Shown here: piece after piece, positions 26,990 to 36,191 of the stretch | Numbering within the stretch: position 1 is the stretch's first letter | How the letters are laid out: each line of letters opens with the position of its first letter | Source: WTGA01 sp965214055 | GTDB lineage: Bacteria; Pseudomonadota; Gammaproteobacteria; Arenicellales; Poriferihabitantaceae | NCBI GenBank assembly: GCA_965214055.1 | Contig: OZ243931.1 | Location: 558,001-622,000, forward strand | Direction of reading: 5' to 3' | DNA: 64,000 nucleotides | Program-made: the position numbers and the translations under genes | Notes under the pieces: generated by a model | Databases searched by the model: none | Told to the model about the DNA's origin: nothing | The model's input: the letters and a program-made list of their open reading frames with translations, nothing else

Positions 26990-27808
26990 ATGCGCTTCTC
27001 TGTCTTACGCACAATACCCGTACTGGCCGGGTTGATTCTGGCCCCTCTTTCCTGGACGGCACAGTCGTCTTCCGACCTCGTGGACGGCAGTGCGGAGGAA
27101 GCCGGATTCCGCATCGCCACCGAAGCCCGGGAACGACAGATGGGGTTTGGCAACTTTACCGCCAGCCTGGCCATGACACTGCGGAACAAGCAGGGCCGGG
27201 AAAAACTGCGGGAAGTCCGCCTGAAAGTCATCGAAACCGAGGGGGACGGCGATCGAACCCTGTTCGTGTTCGACCGCCCACATGATGTCAAGGGAACCGC
27301 CTTTCTCATCCATGCCCACAAAAACAAGGCGGACCAGCAATGGCTCTATCTTCCTGCCCTGAAACGGGTGAAGGGGATCAGTTCCTCGAAACAATCCGGC
27401 TCCTTCATGGGCAGCGAATTTTCCTATGAGGACATGGGCACCATCGAGGTCGAGAAATATACCCACCGGTATCTTCGCAACGAGTCCTGCGGTGATCTCG
27501 AATGCTTTGTTCTGGAGCGCATCCCCACCAGCCGGGATTCCGGGTACTCCCGCCAGCTGGTCTGGCTCGACCAGGAGGAGCTTCGCACCATGCAGGTCCA
27601 TTTCTTCGACCGCCGGGACGAACATCTCAAGACCATGGTCGTCGAGGATTACAAGCAGTATCTCCAGCGTTACTGGCGAAGCAGGAAGATCACGATGACC
27701 AACCACCTCACGGGAAAAAGCACCGTGCTGACCTGGTCGGACTTCCAGTTCCATGCCGACCTCGACACCCGGGACTTTACCAAGACAGCACTGAAACGGA
27801 TCCGGTAG
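26990..27808 (+). CDS. LolA-like periplasmic 'outer membrane lipoprotein-sorting' family protein
   Basis: A 272-residue secreted protein with a signal peptide over about residues 1-24. The body matches the LolA-like family often annotated as outer membrane lipoprotein-sorting protein: FDRPHDVKGTAFL, QQWLYLPALKRVKGI, GSEFSYEDM and a C-terminal TVLTWSDFQFHADL. Such proteins usually travel with MMPL-type RND transporters, as here, and are thought to carry lipids or lipid-linked cargo across the periplasm. ATG 26990 is preferred over the upstream in-frame ATG 26849 because the signal peptide starts there. Confidence 0.85.
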   Translation: MRFSVLRTIPVLAGLILAPLSWTAQSSSDLVDGSAEEAGFRIATEARERQMGFGNFTASLAMTLRNKQGREKLREVRLKVIETEGDGDRTLFVFDRPHDVKGTAFLIHAHKNKADQQWLYLPALKRVKGISSSKQSGSFMGSEFSYEDMGTIEVEKYTHRYLRNESCGDLECFVLERIPTSRDSGYSRQLVWLDQEELRTMQVHFFDRRDEHLKTMVVEDYKQYLQRYWRSRKITMTNHLTGKSTVLTWSDFQFHADLDTRDFTKTALKRIR

Positions 27809-27830
27809 AACTCCCTGTGCCCACGGTTGC

Positions 27831-27850
27831 GGCCGGGTAGAAGCCCGGCC
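27831..27850. terminator. Hairpin between the convergent LolA-like and P450 genes
   Basis: GGCCGGG (27831-27837) pairs with CCCGGCC (27844-27850) around TAGAAG. There is no T-tract; its place between converging genes is the main support. Confidence 0.35.
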
Positions 27851-27918
27851 CCGGGCCGGATTCCAACGTCCCTGTCCGACCTGACCGGGACACCCCAATC
27901 TACCTGCCTGGCAGCGGT

Positions 27919-29949
27919 TCAGTCCGGCAGTTCCCGCCTTTGCTCGGCGATGAGGAACTTCAGTTTCTTGCTCGGTTTCATCGTTGGCAGCGGATCGAAC
28001 CGGAGTTGATAATCCGCCGGGGACACCTTGAGATTGAAGTAATGGGCGATCATCAATATGTTCACCACCAGTTGCAGGTCCATCCACCGGGAACCCAGGC
28101 ATCGGTGCGTACCCAGTCCGTACGGTGCGTATCCATGGCTCCGATGCTCATTGCGTAGGGGCAAATACCGGTCGATATCGAATTTGAAGGGCTCCGGGAA
28201 AACGTCCTCCATGTAATGAGAAGCGGTCTGGGCAATATAAAGCCGTGTTCCTACCGGGAGTTCGTAGCCCTCCACCACGCATGAATTCATCACGTTTCGA
28301 ATGGACACCGGAACAATCGGGTACATGCGCAGACACTCCGTGATAAAGCGCCCGGTGATATCCGTCGAGACCGAATTCAGCGCCTCCGGGTCCGGGTCGC
28401 CATCGTCAAACAGGGCATCGGCTTCCCCCTGGATTCTGGCATACAGTTCAGGCTGTGATGCCATGCCGTAAACCGCGAAGCTCAGCGCATCGCCAAGATA
28501 TACACTGGCAATCAGTGCAGCGGAGAGAGCAAACCGCAGATTCGACTCCGGCACCAGCTGGGGGTCACTGGCATGCAGACTGAGAAGGTCATCCGCAAGG
28601 CTCCGCGGACAACCGATCCTCTGGGCCGGGGTATGGGCGCTTTGGACCCGTTCGAGCAACCTGTCGATGGTTTTCTCCCGGCGTCTCATTTTCGGGGTAC
28701 GGAGCATGAACTTGGGCAGGGCCTTGACGATGTGCGTGGTGATTGCGCGTTCCTTGTAAGTCATCAGATCGTTGAAGATGTCCTGGGTATCGATGCTGAC
28801 GAACAGCGGCGACAGTTGCGCATTGACCATCCTCCGGCACAGGAGCGTGGCAGGCAGTGTCTCCCCCACCGTCCACTCCGCCATGGTTTTTCTGACCTCC
28901 TTGAAGACCGTGTCCATCTGCCCGGCCAGTCTCCCGCGTGAATACGCCGGGGACAGAGCCCGGCGAAGCCGGAAATGATCCCCGCCATCCAGAGAAGGCA
29001 GGACCCCGGAGGCACCATAAACCTTCTCGAAGTCGAAAAAATAATCCTTGGTTCTCAGGTACATCCTCCCCCGCCGATGCACCCAGGTGTTGGTCTTTGG
29101 CCCCGCAATGAAGATCATGGGTTCCATGAACGGCGGATGGATCTGGAATACCGGGCCATACGTTTTTGCCAAGTCTCCGAGAAGGGCGGAAACATTCCCC
29201 GTGCGCAAATGCGGATTGAACAACAGCTTGCGGAGGGGCACCGATGGAATTTTCTTGGTCAGGCTGGAATGCCGAAGCAATGGGCTGGCAATGTTGTGTT
29301 CCACCGCACTGGCGATGGAACGTCCGATCAGGTCCATCTTGCAGATGAACTGGATACGCTCTTCAGCCGGTTCATCCAGCTCATAGATATAACGGAAGAC
29401 ATCGCAGGTATTGACGAGGCAGACAATGATGATATCTCTGGGATCGGGAATCGTATCGGTAAAAATCACTTCGCTGATACGAGCCTTGATGAGCTGGGTG
29501 GCCGTATCCCCCTTCTGGGCACTGTCGTAGAGTTTCGAGTACTGGTTGGCCGGGACAAAGGTCCAGAACTCACCATCGTGGTGCTCCAGAACTTTAAGTT
29601 GAACCAGTCGGTCCAGGGTCAAATCAATGATGGACTCCGCCTGCAGGGCGAACCGTTCGATCCAGTACTGGGCATTCCTTTGAACCGGCTCCGCTGCGAT
29701 TGCCTTCAGTATGGGGTCCAGCACGGGGTCCCCGGTTTTGGACTTGTCCACTAGAAACAGGGATTCCATATCCGTGTCAATGCGCGAAAGAAGGGAGAGT
29801 TCCGCCAGCACTGCGCCGATGACCGCGCAGTTCAATTCCCAGCCGGGCACCTGGTGAAAGTAACCGTTCTGCTCGTTGAGGAGCATCAGGATCAGGTCGT
29901 CGGGCAAGCTGAAAAGCCGGTCCGGGGTGCTCTGGGCGGAATCAGCCAT
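27919..29949 (-). CDS. GPP34 (GOLPH3-like) domain fused to cytochrome P450
   Basis: A 676-residue two-domain protein. Residues about 12-230 resemble the GPP34/GOLPH3 family, with LPDDLILMLLNEQNGYF and GAVLAELSLLSRI; in eukaryotes this fold binds phosphoinositides at Golgi membranes. Residues about 240-670 form a cytochrome P450 with the ExxR motif ECLR (E538, R541) and the heme loop YGLGTHRCLG with Cys617 as the thiolate ligand; the usual leading Phe is Tyr. The I-helix stretch LIASVYLGDALSF lacks the normal acid-threonine pair, so oxygen activation may be atypical. There is no signal peptide or transmembrane anchor. It may place an oxidising enzyme at a membrane lipid; the RND and LolA-like genes beside it fit a lipid role. 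Confidence 0.88.
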   Translation of the reverse strand: MADSAQSTPDRLFSLPDDLILMLLNEQNGYFHQVPGWELNCAVIGAVLAELSLLSRIDTDMESLFLVDKSKTGDPVLDPILKAIAAEPVQRNAQYWIERFALQAESIIDLTLDRLVQLKVLEHHDGEFWTFVPANQYSKLYDSAQKGDTATQLIKARISEVIFTDTIPDPRDIIIVCLVNTCDVFRYIYELDEPAEERIQFICKMDLIGRSIASAVEHNIASPLLRHSSLTKKIPSVPLRKLLFNPHLRTGNVSALLGDLAKTYGPVFQIHPPFMEPMIFIAGPKTNTWVHRRGRMYLRTKDYFFDFEKVYGASGVLPSLDGGDHFRLRRALSPAYSRGRLAGQMDTVFKEVRKTMAEWTVGETLPATLLCRRMVNAQLSPLFVSIDTQDIFNDLMTYKERAITTHIVKALPKFMLRTPKMRRREKTIDRLLERVQSAHTPAQRIGCPRSLADDLLSLHASDPQLVPESNLRFALSAALIASVYLGDALSFAVYGMASQPELYARIQGEADALFDDGDPDPEALNSVSTDITGRFITECLRMYPIVPVSIRNVMNSCVVEGYELPVGTRLYIAQTASHYMEDVFPEPFKFDIDRYLPLRNEHRSHGYAPYGLGTHRCLGSRWMDLQLVVNILMIAHYFNLKVSPADYQLRFDPLPTMKPSKKLKFLIAEQRRELPD

Positions 29950-30417
29950 GGCGATATCCGCTCATTGGGAAAGTCTGGGAGACAGCCCGTCCCTCGGGGA
30001 AAAACACAGGGTTTTTCATGAAAGTGATCTGGATTCCATCATTGGTCGATGTTTTTTCAGGGATTATATACCATAATCCGGTTCCCTCCCCTGCTGGGCA
30101 AACCCGGCACGGGAGGAGGACGGGAATCTCCCATAGAAACCAGGCCGGTCCATTCCATCCTGGGTTCAGGGGTGGGGAGTGTGGACGGATACCCGGACAC
30201 CCGGCCGGATTCGGGTTTCAGGACCGGTTGCAGCCGCTGGAACCTCCCAGGCCGGAGGCAATCGGAAACGGAAACCCTCGCCGGGCAGGATGCAATTCAA
30301 CCGCCCCCCGACACTGCAATCAAAAAAGGGGCGCTACCACCAGAGATCCGAAGAAAGGACCGAATACAGGGGTGCCGACTACCGGCCCTTCAGGGGAAAA
30401 TCTTTGTCCGTTCGTAT
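29950..30417. other. Gap upstream of the P450 fusion
   Basis: About 470 bases lie between the P450 start and the end of the next leftward gene. The long open frames seen on the plus strand run into the porin gene antisense and look like shadows. The stretch should include the leftward P450 promoter; nothing else is apparent. Confidence 0.5.
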
Positions 30418-31254
30418 CTAGAACCGGTATCGGATACCGACTTCGATCAGGTGGACTTTCAATTTTTGCTCCGAAACGAGAGTGCCAAATTGATTCTGGC
30501 CTTTGAATTCCAGGGTGCCGGTACTCTGGTAGCGGTAGCCCAGGTCAAGGACCACGTTATCGCTCATCTCGTAGCCCACCCCGGCACCGAACTGCCAGGC
30601 GAGTGCCGTGTCGGTGTCCTTAGAGAGTTTTGGAACGAACCCGGGGGGCAATTGGGTCGGCGTTTGGTCCTGAACTACAGCAAGGGTGTTTACAATAGTC
30701 TGTGCGACGGCATTGTCGTCATATTTCAAATTGGCGAGATCCACCCGGATGAAACCGAGGCCGAGACCGGCATAGGGGGTCCATTTTGACGCAGAATTGA
30801 AGTCATACCAGACATTGACCATGGCACCCAGCTGCTTGGGCGAGCCAGAGCCGTCGCCATCAATGGGGCCCGGAATAGTAAGAGTACCGAGTTGTGGAAT
30901 CGAAGAGGCACCAACTCCCTTGTAGGTCAGCTTGTCAACCTTGGCCTTGCCGTAGAACAATTCACCCTCGACCCGGATATTCGGGTTGACCTGATAACCC
31001 AGAATCCCGCTCAACCGGAACCCCGTGTCGTATTCCACCGTCGCTTCCGCCGAGTACGGAATGGTACTGGTACCGATATTTGGCACACGGGCAGTCCCGC
31101 TCGTTTTCGACTCCGTGTCATCAATGAACATGATCGGCACTTTCGCACCGACATACCATTTCAAGTCGGTGGCATACGCGTTGGGGGCGAGAGCCAGGGC
31201 CAGGATCAGGGCCGTGGATGCTGCAAAAGCCGGGTACCGTTTTTTCTTGTTCAT
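30418..31254 (-). CDS. Outer-membrane beta-barrel protein (OMP_b-brl/opacity-like)
   Basis: A 278-residue secreted protein. The signal peptide MNKKKRYPAFAASTALI through PNAYA ends near residue 28. The rest is an eight-strand-type barrel with typical strands LSGILGYQVNPNIRVEGEL, WTPYAGLGLGFIRVDL and GAGVGYEMSDNVVLDLGYRY, closing in RYRF. ATG 31254 is preferred to an upstream in-frame ATG at 31299 because it starts the signal peptide. Function is probably structural or adhesive; no specific role can be assigned. Confidence 0.82.
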   Translation of the reverse strand: MNKKKRYPAFAASTALILALALAPNAYATDLKWYVGAKVPIMFIDDTESKTSGTARVPNIGTSTIPYSAEATVEYDTGFRLSGILGYQVNPNIRVEGELFYGKAKVDKLTYKGVGASSIPQLGTLTIPGPIDGDGSGSPKQLGAMVNVWYDFNSASKWTPYAGLGLGFIRVDLANLKYDDNAVAQTIVNTLAVVQDQTPTQLPPGFVPKLSKDTDTALAWQFGAGVGYEMSDNVVLDLGYRYQSTGTLEFKGQNQFGTLVSEQKLKVHLIEVGIRYRF

Positions 31255-31616
31255 GGCAATCATTCCGATTAAAGATAAAGGGATTGTCATCTCTGGCAAT
31301 CTTCGTTCCAGAATCTATACAGACTCTCCCGCGGTACCGTGGGCAGAAACCATCGACCCCACCCGAAGAAATCCAGATATCCCTGAAGAACCATTCTATT
31401 CCAACTCTTCGGTGCATTTCAAGCGTATTCCGGTTTGCGCCCCAGGCACCCGCTCCATTGGCCGATCACATTGAATCCCTCCTCTCTCTTTTGCAATCCC
31501 AAAATTCAGGTATAATCCCCCCCGGGACAGGGGACCGGTCCAGATAAAGCCCGGCTCGAACCAATCCCCGTATGATCCCGTTGATTTCATATAACCCGTA
31601 TCCGAAGAATACCTCC
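31255..31616. promoter_or_regulatory. Divergent spacer with a TATAAT box before cytochrome c5
   Basis: About 360 bases hold no clear gene. A consensus TATAAT at 31511-31516 lies 101 bases before the cytochrome start; the -35 is poor, with TTGCAA too close (14-base spacing). The divergent porin promoter must also lie here. Confidence 0.35.
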
Positions 31617-32036
31617 ATGACCAGATTTTCCTTACTGCTTGCGGTCTGCGGATTTGTCGCAGTGCCCACTTCCATTCTTATTGCGGATCACAATACTTCC
31701 GAAGCACTCGAAGCCAGGGTGGCCGCGGTGGGCACACTCAATGTTTCCGATACCGCGGCGGCACAGAGTGCCCCCCAGGGCCCGGTGGATGGAGAATCGG
31801 TTTACAATACCGCCTGTATCGCCTGCCATGCTACCGGGGTAGCGGGGGCGCCGGCCCTGGGAGACAGCGCGGTCTGGGCGGAAAGAATCGCCCAGGGAAT
31901 GGAGGTGCTGGTGGAACACGCGATACAGGGATTCACCGGCAGCACAGGGATTATGCCCGCCCGGGGCGGCCATACCTCTCTCAGCGACGAAGCCGTCACG
32001 GTGGCCGTACAATTCATGGTGGACCAGTCCCAGTGA
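31617..32036 (+). CDS. Small periplasmic cytochrome c, c5 type
   Basis: A 139-residue exported c-type cytochrome. An N-terminal hydrophobic signal (residues about 1-22) is followed by a low-complexity linker and one heme domain: CIACH at residues 67-71 binds heme, and Met113 in GIMPARGG is the likely sixth ligand. It resembles the CycB/cytochrome c5 family that shuttles electrons to terminal oxidases or other periplasmic partners. ATG 31617 starts the signal peptide. Confidence 0.85.
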   Translation: MTRFSLLLAVCGFVAVPTSILIADHNTSEALEARVAAVGTLNVSDTAAAQSAPQGPVDGESVYNTACIACHATGVAGAPALGDSAVWAERIAQGMEVLVEHAIQGFTGSTGIMPARGGHTSLSDEAVTVAVQFMVDQSQ

Positions 32037-32170
32037 TGATCATGCTGTGCGACCGTTTTGTCCATTCCGGGACGGGTCACCCCTCTTTTCGGGATGGTTC
32101 TGCGGTCATCCCCGGCCGGTCACCGGGATTTTGATATACTGCCGGACCCCATCCAGACCATTTTCCAGAC

Positions 32171-32950
32171 ATGTCCAACGAAAGCATCCTGTTGTGCCGG
32201 ACCGAATCCGGCATCTGTACCCTGACCCTGAACCGACCCAACCAGTATAACGCCCTGTCCAGGGAACTCCTCACCGAGATGGGCAACCGGCTGGACGAAA
32301 TCGCCAACGACGACACCATTCATGCCGTGGTCATCGCCGGAAACGGGAAGGCATTTTGTGCCGGACATGACCTGAAGCAAATGCGCCGGAGCGAGGCGCT
32401 GGAATCCCACCAGGCCCTGTTTACCAGCTGCAGCGAGGTCATGCTGAAAATCCTGAACCTGCCCCAGCCCGTCATCGCACGGGTGCATGGCATGGCGACT
32501 GCCGCCGGATGCCAGCTCGTGGCCACCTGTGATCTCGCGGTTTCTTCCGAACAGGCAAGATACGCGGTCTCCGGAATACGGGTGGGACTGTTCTGTTCCA
32601 CTCCTGCCGTGGCATTGTCCCGGAACATCTCCCGGAAACGGGCCATGGAAATGCTGATGACCGGGGAGTTTATCGATGCCGGAGCGGCATTGGAGTACGG
32701 ACTGGTCAACCGTGTGGTGCCCGACCAGGAACTCGATTCTGCGGTCTTTGAGCTTGCCAACAAAATTATCCGCCATCCGCGCCGGGTGGTCAGCCTGGGA
32801 AAAAAAGGCTTTTACCAGCAAATAAACCAGGATGTGGACACGGCCTATGGCGGGGCCGCCCAGGCCATTTCCGGCAACATGATGCTCCCGGAAACCAAAG
32901 AAGGGATCGACGCATTCATCGAAAAACGTCCCCCCAACTGGGATTCCTGA
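32171..32950 (+). CDS. Enoyl-CoA hydratase/isomerase family protein, ECHDC3-like, without catalytic glutamates
   Basis: A 259-residue crotonase-fold protein with the CoA and oxyanion-hole segments LNRPNQYNALS and GKAFCAGHDLKQM. The two glutamates needed for hydration in classical enoyl-CoA hydratase are absent: Gln115 replaces the first (AAGCQLV) and Gly135 sits where the second is expected. This resembles the ECHDC3 branch, so it may act on a different acyl-CoA chemistry or only bind CoA esters. It is followed by a dehydrogenase gene 27 bases downstream. Confidence 0.85.
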   Translation: MSNESILLCRTESGICTLTLNRPNQYNALSRELLTEMGNRLDEIANDDTIHAVVIAGNGKAFCAGHDLKQMRRSEALESHQALFTSCSEVMLKILNLPQPVIARVHGMATAAGCQLVATCDLAVSSEQARYAVSGIRVGLFCSTPAVALSRNISRKRAMEMLMTGEFIDAGAALEYGLVNRVVPDQELDSAVFELANKIIRHPRRVVSLGKKGFYQQINQDVDTAYGGAAQAISGNMMLPETKEGIDAFIEKRPPNWDS

Positions 32951-32977
32951 CTTACCCCCGTAACCTCACTGATCATT

Positions 32978-34066
32978 ATGAAACACTACAAGATTGCCAT
33001 CCTCTCCGGGGACGGCATTGGAAACGAAATCATGGTTGAGGCGCTGAAAGTGCTGGATGTCGTGGAAAACCGCAACCCGGTCACCTTCGAGCGGATGCAT
33101 GGTCAATTCGGAGCATCCGCCTGGTTTGAAACGGGAAGCAGCTTTCCCGACGACACCATTGCCATGTGCGACCAGGCACACGCCATTCTCAAGGGACCCA
33201 TCGGACTGGGGCACGAGGAATCCAAAATGATTCCCGTCGATGAGCAGCCGGAACGCGGTGCACTGCTGCCAATGCGTCGGAGATACGATACGTTCGCGAA
33301 TTTCAGACCGGTGTATTTGCCGGCCTCCCTGTCCCACTTTTCCCCGCTGAAACCGGAAATCATCGGCTATGGAGTGGATATCATGATTATCCGGGAACTG
33401 GTGGGGGGCATCTATTTCGGGAAAAAGGAGACCGGGGTGAATGACCAGGGACTGCGCTATGCCCATGAAGTGCTTGAATACGATGAATCCCTGATCAAGC
33501 GAACCGTGGACATTGCATTCGATCTGGCCATGAAGCGTCGCAGGCTGCTGCACAATATCCACAAAAGCAATGTGCTCAAATCCAGTATCCTGTGGACCGA
33601 AATCATCGATGAGACCGCGAAGGAATTTCCCGATGTGGAAGTCCGGCACATGCTGGTGGATGCCGCCGCCACCCACCTGTGCCTGAATCCCTGCCAGTTC
33701 GATGTCATGGTCATGGAAAATATGTTCGGCGACATATTGAGCGATCAGGCCGGGGGGATCCTGGGCTCACTGGGGCTGATGCCCTCTGCATGCGTCGGCC
33801 CGGAAAAGGCCTATTATGAACCTTCCCATGGGTCCGCTCCGGACATTGCGGACAAAAACATTGCCAACCCTTATTCCATGATCGGCTCCGTAGCCATGAT
33901 GCTGGACATGAGCTTCGGGATGACGGAAGAGGCCACCAACATCTGGCGGGCCCTTCAATCCGTCTTTGCCAACGGCTATTCCACTTCGGACCTGTCCAAA
34001 CCCGGGACCGATGTCACCATCGTGAGTACCGGGGAATTCGGGGACAGGGTGGTCGCTGCCCTGTAG
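32978..34066 (+). CDS. Isocitrate/isopropylmalate dehydrogenase family protein (LeuB-like)
   Basis: A 362-residue NAD-dependent beta-decarboxylating dehydrogenase. Motifs in order are LSGDGIGNEIM, the substrate arginine region MRRRYDTFANFRP, IIRELVGGIYFG, KSNVLKSS and the metal and cofactor region MFGDILSDQAGGILGSLGLMPSA with EPSHGSAPDIADKNIANP. It could be 3-isopropylmalate dehydrogenase or a relative acting on another 2-hydroxy-3-alkyl acid; leuCD are not adjacent. It probably shares an mRNA with the ECH-like gene. Confidence 0.82.
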   Translation: MKHYKIAILSGDGIGNEIMVEALKVLDVVENRNPVTFERMHGQFGASAWFETGSSFPDDTIAMCDQAHAILKGPIGLGHEESKMIPVDEQPERGALLPMRRRYDTFANFRPVYLPASLSHFSPLKPEIIGYGVDIMIIRELVGGIYFGKKETGVNDQGLRYAHEVLEYDESLIKRTVDIAFDLAMKRRRLLHNIHKSNVLKSSILWTEIIDETAKEFPDVEVRHMLVDAAATHLCLNPCQFDVMVMENMFGDILSDQAGGILGSLGLMPSACVGPEKAYYEPSHGSAPDIADKNIANPYSMIGSVAMMLDMSFGMTEEATNIWRALQSVFANGYSTSDLSKPGTDVTIVSTGEFGDRVVAAL

Positions 34067-34111
34067 CCACCCCGGTAGCCAGGAATACCGGTTTCCCGGA
34101 GATTACCCGGA

Positions 34112-35278
34112 TTATTGGATCACCGGCAATTCCCGGGGAGCCCTGCGTGTCAGCCAGTCCGCCCCGTCCCCGGTAATCACAATATTTTCTTCATGCACCA
34201 TCTGTCGGCCGGGGGCAAAAGCCATTCCGGGCTCCAGGGTCATGACCATTCCGGGTTTCAGGACCGTATTGTCGGTAGCGGTATTGGACGGGCGTTCGGT
34301 GAGTTCCATCCCCAGTCCATGTCCCAACCGGCCCACGTCATTGCCCAGGCTGCCGCCCCGTTCCATGACCTCATTCATGGCCTTCCATAAATCCGAAGTG
34401 GTGGCGCCCGGCCTGGCTGCCCTGAAACCCGCTTCCGTCGCCTCCCAGACCACTTCATACGCCTTTCGGGTGTCATCCTGTGCATACCCGAAAGACCAGT
34501 TGCGATCAAAATCACAGAAATACCCATCGCAGGTGGACCCGGTATCAATGATGAGCAGGTCGCCCTCCCGAAGTACCCGGTCCGTGGGACCCATGATAAT
34601 ACTGTCATACCCACCCGGTCCGGACCCCGCCACCACGTAGGACACCGAATCCGCGCCCCGCTGCAACAGGTCAATCTTCATCTTCCGCACCACCTGCTCT
34701 TCGGTCATGCCGGCCCCTGCGAACTGCGGCAGTGCCTCAAAGGTTGCGGACGCGATCTGGCATATCTTCCGGGTTTTCGAGATTTCAAGATCGGATTTCA
34801 CCATGCGCTGTGCATGCACCGGGCGGGACAGGTCGACAAATTCATGTTGCCGGAGGGCCTCCTTCAGTACCTGAAAGTTCTCAACGGGCATTCGCAGATG
34901 GGTCTCCGGGCCCAGCATCATCCCAATTTTTCCGAATCGGCGGGGCAATCCCTGAATCAAACCCACCAGCAGGGAGATACCATCATCCCTGGGCCGGGGG
35001 GACGGCCAGCTTCGAATGTCCTCAATCCAGGTCTGAGCCATTCCGCTCACCCCAACCTCGGGGATGACCGCCACGGGTTTGCCATCCGCTGGCACCAGCA
35101 GAAACCACGGCCGGGTCGGACTTTGCCAGAACTGGGTAAGGAAGCCCGAGAAATACCGGACATTGGGCTCGGTGGTAAGCAGCAGGGCATCCACCCCTTT
35201 TTCCCGCATCGCCTGCTGAATGGCCGCCGTCCTGTTTTCATACTCGATATCTGGAAAACCGCGTTCAGGATTGTTCAT
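34112..35278 (-). CDS. M24-family metallopeptidase (Xaa-Pro peptidase/creatinase fold)
   Basis: A 388-residue protein with a creatinase-type N-terminal domain (residues about 10-140) and a pita-bread M24 domain. The dimetal ligands are all present: Asp in LLIIDTGS, Asp in CDFDRNW, His in GHGLGME, Glu in TLEPGMAF and Glu in HEENIVI. It may cleave X-Pro dipeptides, or hydrolyse another C-N bond as creatinase relatives do; no specific substrate can be read. It is divergent from the yciK-like gene. Confidence 0.83.
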   Translation of the reverse strand: MNNPERGFPDIEYENRTAAIQQAMREKGVDALLLTTEPNVRYFSGFLTQFWQSPTRPWFLLVPADGKPVAVIPEVGVSGMAQTWIEDIRSWPSPRPRDDGISLLVGLIQGLPRRFGKIGMMLGPETHLRMPVENFQVLKEALRQHEFVDLSRPVHAQRMVKSDLEISKTRKICQIASATFEALPQFAGAGMTEEQVVRKMKIDLLQRGADSVSYVVAGSGPGGYDSIIMGPTDRVLREGDLLIIDTGSTCDGYFCDFDRNWSFGYAQDDTRKAYEVVWEATEAGFRAARPGATTSDLWKAMNEVMERGGSLGNDVGRLGHGLGMELTERPSNTATDNTVLKPGMVMTLEPGMAFAPGRQMVHEENIVITGDGADWLTRRAPRELPVIQ

Positions 35279-35375
35279 GGGAAATACCGTACTGGTTCAT
35301 CGTTCCGGGAGGCCATTTCGTTTACTATATCAGAAGAAAATCCGACCACTCTTTTTTTCAACGGCAATTGTAAAC

Positions 35376-36152
35376 TTGAACAGCTTTCAATACATCCCGG
35401 ATGACTTCAGGCCGGGTTCGGACACCCTTGCGGGGAAAAGGGTCCTGGTCACCGGCGCGGCAACCGAACTCGGTTCTGCCGTCAGCCTCGCCGCGGCGGA
35501 GTCCGGGGCAGCATTGCTCCTGCTGGATCGCAAACAGCGAATGATGGATTCCCTGTGCGATGAAATCAGCCGCCGGGGCCTGCCGGAGCCCCTCACCATT
35601 GAATTTGACATGCTGCGGGCACAATCTGCGGAGTACGGGTCCCTGGGTTTTGCGCTGCAGGAACAATATCACTCCATACAGGGACTGGTTCATTGCGCCA
35701 TGTGGGGAGCCCCGCTTTCCCCTATCGCCAACACCACCATGGAAACCTGGATGAAAACCATTGACCAGCAACTGGTCAAACCCATGTACCTGACCCGGAT
35801 TCTCATTCCTGTGCTGTGCAACGCCCTCCACTCTTCGGTCATTTTTTCCACCATGGAGGTGGGCCGCCAGGGACGGGCCTACTGGGGGGCGGTGGGGGCC
35901 GCCGCCGCAGGAGTGGAAAACCTGTCCTGTACCCTGGCTGCGGAATTGAGTGATTACAACGTCAGCGTCAATACCCTGGACCCCGGGGACCTGAGAACCG
36001 CCATCCGCCGGCAATTTTACCCCGCAGAAAATGATGCCGGTCTTTCCAGCCCGGACAGCCCGGCCGTGGTACACCCCTATCTTTACCTGTTGTCCGACGA
36101 GGGCAACCGGCATTCCTGCGAACAGTTCCGGGCCCGGACCGGGAACGGGTAA
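35376..36152 (+). CDS. YciK-like short-chain dehydrogenase homologue with lost active site
   Basis: About 258 residues. It aligns with gammaproteobacterial YciK (KRVLVTGA, EVGRQGRAYWGA, NTLDPGDLRTAIRRQFYP), and its neighbour rluB is the same as in other gammaproteobacteria. The catalytic YxxxK is gone: Val173 and Ala177 replace Tyr and Lys, and the usual catalytic serine area reads FSTME. The glycine motif is also altered to TGAATELG. The protein is therefore probably a non-catalytic homologue. TTG 35376 is chosen because it is next to the conserved N-terminus; it has no good Shine-Dalgarno, and ATG 35277 is the alternative. Confidence 0.72.
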   Translation: MNSFQYIPDDFRPGSDTLAGKRVLVTGAATELGSAVSLAAAESGAALLLLDRKQRMMDSLCDEISRRGLPEPLTIEFDMLRAQSAEYGSLGFALQEQYHSIQGLVHCAMWGAPLSPIANTTMETWMKTIDQQLVKPMYLTRILIPVLCNALHSSVIFSTMEVGRQGRAYWGAVGAAAAGVENLSCTLAAELSDYNVSVNTLDPGDLRTAIRRQFYPAENDAGLSSPDSPAVVHPYLYLLSDEGNRHSCEQFRARTGNG

Positions 36153-36191
36153 GCAGACTCCCGCCCCGGGGAACCCGTTGCGGGCAAAGCA

